Part shown: piece by piece, positions 15,081 through 18,519 of the stretch
Position numbering within the stretch: position 1 is the first letter of the stretch
Layout: each line of letters starts with the position of its first letter
Source: Flavobacterium sp.
GTDB taxonomy: Bacteria; Bacteroidota; Bacteroidia; Flavobacteriales; Flavobacteriaceae
Assembly (NCBI GenBank): GCA_024642295.1
Contig: JAHEBK010000003.1
Location: forward strand, 1 to 18,519
Direction of reading: 5' to 3'
Length of the DNA stretch: 18,519 nt
Notes under the pieces: generated by a model
What the model was told of the DNA's origin: nothing
Databases searched by the model: none
The model's input: only the letters and a program-made list of their open reading frames with translations
Translations under genes and position numbers: made by a program

Positions 15081-15734
15081 TTAGTATGATAATTGTTCTT
15101 TATGGTTGAAATATTTTTTAAACCAATTGATGGCTAATTCTGTGGTTTCTTGTAGTTTGCCAGGTTCTTTAAAAAGTTGGGTTGCTTTTGGGATAATATT
15201 CATTTCTTTAACTGTTTGGAGTTGATCAAATGCCATTTTGTTTCTACTTATTATGGGGATATCCATCCCACCAACAATCAATAATGTTGGTGCTGATATT
15301 TGATTCAATGTTTTGAAAACTTTGTCGGGTCTTCCCCCACGTGAAACAACAGCTTTTATTATTTTTCCAAAATAAGCAGCGGCTCTCATTGCTGTAGCGG
15401 CACCCGTATTGGTTCCAAAATATCCTATGGGCAGACTTTTTGCAGCTGTGTTTAGCATCAACCATTCTGTAGTTTCAATCAATCGACTAACGAGCAAGTC
15501 AATGTTGGATTTATTCTCATATACAAGATTTTCCTCTTCAGTCAGTAAATCAAATACTAATGTTCCTAAGTTGCATTTTTGAATTAATTCAGCAGCTACA
15601 CTATTTCTAGCACCTAAACGGCTATGATTATTTCCATTAGAAAACACAACAATACCAGTCGCGCCTTTAGGGATAACGATATCACCTTTAAGGGTTACAG
15701 AACGTAACGGAATCTCTATTTCAAACTTTTCCAT
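15081..15734 (-). CDS. Dienelactone-hydrolase-like alpha/beta protein lacking catalytic Ser and His
   Basis: A 217-residue cytoplasmic alpha/beta-hydrolase-fold protein of the dienelactone hydrolase type. The fold markers are in order: GIVVFSNGNNHSRLGARN (27-44), nucleophile elbow YFGTNTGAATAMRAAA (105-120), AVVSRGGRPD (128-137), PTLLIVGGMDIPII (149-162), IPKATQLFKEPGKLQ (181-195). In active relatives, as I recall them, the elbow reads GASTG, the last motif reads GATHLFEEPG and the first reads FAHGSGSSR. Here the nucleophile Ser is Asn109 and the catalytic His is Gln186, while Asp158 remains. Hydrolysis is therefore unlikely and it may be a pseudoenzyme. It is transcribed alone, with a strong terminator after it. 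I saw no good promoter element upstream. Confidence 0.88.
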   Translation of the reverse strand: MEKFEIEIPLRSVTLKGDIVIPKGATGIVVFSNGNNHSRLGARNSVAAELIQKCNLGTLVFDLLTEEENLVYENKSNIDLLVSRLIETTEWLMLNTAAKSLPIGYFGTNTGAATAMRAAAYFGKIIKAVVSRGGRPDKVFKTLNQISAPTLLIVGGMDIPIISRNKMAFDQLQTVKEMNIIPKATQLFKEPGKLQETTELAINWFKKYFNHKEQLSY

Positions 15735-16111
15735 GAGGGTAAATTTTAAATTGAAACCTATTTGTTTATTGTAGATTCTAGTGAAGATTTTGGAGTGGCG
15801 CTTAGATACTTACTATCTTTTAGAATTCTCTTAAAAATGTTTTGGATCAAAACATAAATAATTTTAGGTGACATTTTGTTATTTAATTCTAAAATTGAAT
15901 AAAAAAGTTGAACTATAAAGGTACTGAAAATCAATTAGTTTAGTGTGTTTTTTTTTGATTTATTTAATGTTACCTCTTTAGAGTTGAGTATAAAGCAACA
16001 ATAGTTGTTCTTTTTATAATATTCTATAGTGTGAAATATGATGTTGTTAAAAAGCATATGTTTTTAATATAACTTGGATTTTGTCTATTTTTACTAAAAA
16101 TAAGATATAAG
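15735..16111. other. Intergenic region between divergent hydrolase-like and K+ channel genes
   Basis: These 377 AT-rich bases hold no ORF with recognisable coding character and no RNA gene I can identify. No exact TAnnTTTG element faces either gene; the nearest are TATTTTTA at 16086-16093 (+) and TAGGTTTC at 15753-15760 (-), each one base off consensus. A short imperfect inverted repeat (AACAA-TAG-TTGTT) lies near 16000. Both promoters must be here, but I cannot place them. Confidence 0.5.
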
Positions 16112-17074
16112 ATGACATTGTTAGATGAAATCAATTTAAAAGCTAAAACGGATAAAAACACTGGTTTTGGAACTAATCCAAGCAGTTATGGTGGGCGTTT
16201 TATCAATAAAAACGGAAGTGCTAATATTGAAAAAAGGGGAATGTCTTTATGGCATCGAATTAGTTGGTATCATACATTGATTGATATGCCTATATGGAAG
16301 TTTATGGTTATTGTTTTGACTTTTTATATTGGAATTAATTTTGTTTTTGCGATGATCTATTTTTGGATTGGTGTTGAAAATTTAGAAGGTATTACACAAT
16401 CGGATAGTGTTTGGGAACAATTTGGTAAAGCTTATTTTTTTAGTGCACAAACATTTACCACCGTTGGTTATGGGCATATTAGTCCTAAGGGATTTTTGAC
16501 AAGTGCCTTGTCTGCTACTGAAGCATTGATTGGACTCTTAAGTTTCGCTATTGCAACAGGTTTGTTTTTTGGTCGTTTTAGTAAGCCTACTGCTTTTTTG
16601 AAATTTTCACACAACGCTTTAATTGCACCTTATGGAGATATAAAGGGATTAATGATTCGAATGGTTCCCTATAAAAACACCAATTTTACTGATGCCGAAG
16701 CCAAAATGACACTTGGAATGAGTGTTGAGGAGAATGGTGAAATGGTCAATAAATTTTACACATTGGACTTAGAGTTAATGAGAATTAATTCTTTATCTTT
16801 AAGCTGGACATTAGTTCATCCCATAAATGAGCAAAGTCCATTGTATCAGTTTAGTAAATCTGATTTTGAAAATGTTCATGGGGAGTTGTTGGTTTATGTA
16901 AAAACTTTTGATGATATGTTTAGTAGTACTGTTGCAACTCGTACATCCTATACTTTTGATGAGGTAGTTTATGGTGCTAAATTTGTTCCCATGTACACCA
17001 GAAACTTTGATCATTCGGCTACAGTATTACATATTGATAAGTTGAATTTATTTGAATTGGTGACTTTTAACTAA
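16112..17074 (+). CDS. Inward-rectifier-type potassium channel (KirBac-like)
   Basis: A 320-residue inner-membrane K+ channel subunit, expected to work as a tetramer. A cytoplasmic N-terminus (1-60) with RISWYHTLIDMPIWKF leads into outer helix TM1 (about 62-86) and a pore helix (FGKAYFFSAQTFTT). The selectivity filter T-V-G-Y-G is at residues 117-121, followed by TM2 (about 131-154) with the gating-hinge region LLSFAIATGLFFGRFS. The rest is the immunoglobulin-like cytoplasmic domain (about 160-320), which includes FSHNALIAPYGDIKGLMIRM and LSWTLVHPINEQSPL, as in bacterial Kir channels. All key features are present and the length is normal. It is monocistronic by position, 65 bases before the MerR gene, which has its own promoter. 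No Shine-Dalgarno is seen. Confidence 0.95.
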   Translation: MTLLDEINLKAKTDKNTGFGTNPSSYGGRFINKNGSANIEKRGMSLWHRISWYHTLIDMPIWKFMVIVLTFYIGINFVFAMIYFWIGVENLEGITQSDSVWEQFGKAYFFSAQTFTTVGYGHISPKGFLTSALSATEALIGLLSFAIATGLFFGRFSKPTAFLKFSHNALIAPYGDIKGLMIRMVPYKNTNFTDAEAKMTLGMSVEENGEMVNKFYTLDLELMRINSLSLSWTLVHPINEQSPLYQFSKSDFENVHGELLVYVKTFDDMFSSTVATRTSYTFDEVVYGAKFVPMYTRNFDHSATVLHIDKLNLFELVTFN

Positions 17075-17113
17075 TTTTTTTCTTCTTTGAAGCGCTGATT
17101 CAATTAAAAAGAG

Positions 17114-17121
17114 TATATTTG
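17114..17121 (+). promoter_or_regulatory. Promoter -7 element (TATATTTG) of the MerR-crtI transcript
   Basis: TATATTTG matches TAnnTTTG. A TTTG at 17086-17089 could be the -33 element, though the spacing of 24 is long. Its final TTG (17119-17121) is the codon that would give a seven-residue extension of the MerR protein. Transcription would begin near 17128, so ATG 17140 is the start. Confidence 0.55.
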
Positions 17122-17139
17122 TTTAATCTTTTTATAAAA

Positions 17140-18039
17140 ATGATAAACAAAGTAAAAACAACATTCAGTATAAAGGATCTTGAAAATCTTTCAGGAGTCA
17201 AAGCACATACTATCCGTATTTGGGAAAAAAGGTATAATGTCTTAGAGCCATTGCGAACCGATACTAATATAAGAATCTACGACCTTAAAAGTTTGCAGAA
17301 AATTTTAAATATAAATTTTTTACAAGAATATGGGTATAAAATTTCTAAAATAGCTACTTATCCGGATGAAGAGATTCCTCAAATGGTGAAAAGTATTCTT
17401 TCCGATAAAAATGCTAATAATCACGCGATTAATTTTTTTAAAATGGCGATGATGAATTTTGATCAAGAGCTGTTCTTAAAAACTTTTAATTGGTTGATAG
17501 AAGAGAAAACCTTTAGGCAGATTTTTTTAGAAGTCTTTATACCATTTTTAGAGGAAATAGGTGGGCTGTGGCAATCGGACACTATATCTCCAGCTCATGA
17601 ACATTTTGTAACCCATTTAATTAGACAATATCTAATGTCTACAATTCATGAAGGGATCTCAAAAGAGCGAACAAAGCTTGATAAGGTATTTGTACTTTCT
17701 TTGCCATTGAATGAAATTCACGATTTAGGTTTGTTGTATTTGTATTATGAAATTGTGTATAGTGGCTATAAAGTAATTTATTTAGGAGAGAGCATGCCTA
17801 TTGAAAATTTAAAAGATTTGAAGAGTCATTTTTCGGATATTATCTACCTGTCTTATTTTACCGTGCAACCAGAAAATGATGAAGTGGAGCGTTATGTAAA
17901 AGAGATGGCAGATGAATTATTAGGCGAAACCAATGAGATATGGTTACTAGGTAGAAAGGTACAAAGTTTAGAAATGAATCAGCTTCCTAAACGTATTTTG
18001 GTTTTTAATTCTTTGATTGAATTAATTCGAAAATTATAA
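17140..18039 (+). CDS. MerR-family regulator with cobalamin-binding domain (CarH/LitR-like)
   Basis: A 299-residue transcription factor. Residues 5-75 are a MerR helix-turn-helix (FSIKDLENLSGVKAHTIRIWEKRYNVLEPLRTDTNIRIYD). Residues about 95-165 form a helical domain with W144, nine residues, then E154-H155 (Wx9EH), the signature that caps adenosylcobalamin in CarH. Residues about 180-299 form a Rossmann-like B12-binding domain with E192-I-H194-D-L-G197, matching the ExHxxG motif whose His ligates cobalt from below. CarH and LitR proteins repress carotenoid genes in the dark and release DNA when light breaks the Co-C bond. Phytoene desaturase starts 18 bases downstream, so light control of that gene is likely but inferred. 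The ATG at 17140 is preferred over TTG 17119, which belongs to the promoter. Confidence 0.88.
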   Translation: MINKVKTTFSIKDLENLSGVKAHTIRIWEKRYNVLEPLRTDTNIRIYDLKSLQKILNINFLQEYGYKISKIATYPDEEIPQMVKSILSDKNANNHAINFFKMAMMNFDQELFLKTFNWLIEEKTFRQIFLEVFIPFLEEIGGLWQSDTISPAHEHFVTHLIRQYLMSTIHEGISKERTKLDKVFVLSLPLNEIHDLGLLYLYYEIVYSGYKVIYLGESMPIENLKDLKSHFSDIIYLSYFTVQPENDEVERYVKEMADELLGETNEIWLLGRKVQSLEMNQLPKRILVFNSLIELIRKL

Positions 18040-18057
18040 TCTCTTGTTTTAAAACTG

Positions 18058-18519
18058 ATGAGCAAACAAATAAAAAAAAGTATTTCCATAATTGGCTCTG
18101 GGTTTTCAGCTTTAGCAGCTGCTTGTTATTTGGCCAAAGCAGGTCATCAAGTGACTATTTTTGAAAAAAATGACTCCATTGGAGGTAGAGCAAGACAGTT
18201 TAAAGCCGAAGGCTTTACTTTTGATATGGGACCAAGTTGGTATTGGATGCCAGATGTTTTTGAACGTTTTTTTGCTGATTTTGATAAAAAAACGACTGAT
18301 TACTATGATTTGGTAAAACTTTCTCCAGCGTACAACGTATATTATGGCATAAACGATTGTGTTTCCATAGCTGATAATTTAAGCGATATTAAACAAACTT
18401 TTGAATCCATAGAAAAGGGGAGTGGTAAACATTTACTTGATTTTATGGCTGCTGCCAAAAGTAATTATGATATCGCCATCAAAGATTTAGTGTATCGTCC
18501 TGGAGTTTCACCTTTAGAG
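18058..18519 (+). CDS. crtI: Phytoene desaturase, N-terminal part (runs off right edge)
   Basis: The first 154 codons of an FAD-dependent carotenoid desaturase, which converts colourless phytoene toward lycopene at the inner membrane. The dinucleotide-binding start SIIGSGFSALAAACYLAKAGH has the GxGxxxLxxA pattern (G13, G15), with Glu36 closing the fold, then IGGRARQF and GFTFDMGPSWYWMPDVFERFF, the CrtI-family hallmark. The frame is open to the window edge; about two thirds of the gene is outside. It starts 18 bases after the MerR stop with no separate promoter seen, so the regulator and enzyme are probably co-transcribed. In flavobacteria crtB (phytoene synthase) and crtZ often follow; that cannot be checked here. 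Confidence 0.93.
   Translation, partial: MSKQIKKSISIIGSGFSALAAACYLAKAGHQVTIFEKNDSIGGRARQFKAEGFTFDMGPSWYWMPDVFERFFADFDKKTTDYYDLVKLSPAYNVYYGINDCVSIADNLSDIKQTFESIEKGSGKHLLDFMAAAKSNYDIAIKDLVYRPGVSPLE

Noticed and set aside
15244..15465. 73-residue minus-strand ORF within the hydrolase-like gene
   Set aside because: It is another frame of the same strand inside a gene with clear alpha/beta-hydrolase motifs; its Cys/Ser/Asn-rich composition is typical of a shadow frame.
15990..16025. Imperfect hairpin around AACAA-TAG-TTGTT before the K+ channel gene
   Set aside because: Only five uninterrupted pairs, then mismatch and wobble; too weak to call an operator or terminator.
1..18519. Search for tRNA genes, CRISPR arrays, insertion sequences, integrases and toxin-antitoxin or phage-defence genes
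   Set aside because: No cloverleaf-like sequences, regularly spaced repeats, terminal inverted repeats or transposase, integrase or defence motifs were seen; all long ORFs are accounted for by the genes listed.

Overview
The window is AT-rich chromosomal DNA from a member of the Bacteroidota, most likely a Flavobacterium or close Flavobacteriaceae relative. The evidence is the recurring TAnnTTTG promoter -7 element of that phylum, the near absence of Shine-Dalgarno sequences, and the gene families present: a DUF4369-TlpA lipoprotein, a DUF4856/imelysin/HTTM/TonB-receptor iron-type locus, and a MerR regulator before crtI. There are no tRNA or rRNA genes, insertion sequences or CRISPR arrays. 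The content is housekeeping plus envelope genes, not a mobile island.

Layout. 1-543 (-) is the N-terminal part of a LETM1-related-like protein that runs off the left edge. 683-2575 (+) is a pair of glycosyltransferases (GT4 then GT2, stop and start codons abutting) ending in a strong hairpin terminator. 2625-3140 (-) is a small outer-membrane barrel. 3367-5957 (+) holds a MATE transporter, an SPFH/prohibitin-like membrane protein and a small acidic protein, closed by a bidirectional terminator. 6041-7201 (-) is a DUF4369-thioredoxin lipoprotein gene broken by an in-frame TGA. 7416-8375 (-) is a tRNA-dihydrouridine synthase. 8538-14799 (-) is a four-gene operon (DUF4856 lipoprotein, imelysin lipoprotein, HTTM membrane protein, TonB-dependent receptor) behind a near-ideal promoter and an AT-rich palindrome. 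15081-15734 (-) is a dienelactone-hydrolase-like protein that has lost two of its three catalytic residues. 16112-17074 (+) is an inward-rectifier-type K+ channel. 17140-18519 (+) is a MerR regulator with cobalamin-binding signatures, followed by the start of phytoene desaturase (crtI), which runs off the right edge.

Main points. (1) Two unrelated genes carry single in-frame stops while everything around them is intact: GT4 (TAA in place of a Glu codon of the GGNEQQ motif) and the TlpA-like gene (TGA in a shortened linker before the CGPC domain). (2) The MerR protein keeps the Wx9EH and ExHxxG signatures of CarH/LitR-type B12 photoreceptors and sits 18 bp before crtI, so light-controlled carotenoid synthesis is a reasonable hypothesis. 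(3) The hydrolase looks like a pseudoenzyme (Ser to Asn, His to Gln). (4) In three genes the TTG that would extend the ORF is the last three bases of the TAnnTTTG promoter element, so the true starts lie downstream. All functional statements come from motif recognition by eye; no database search was run.
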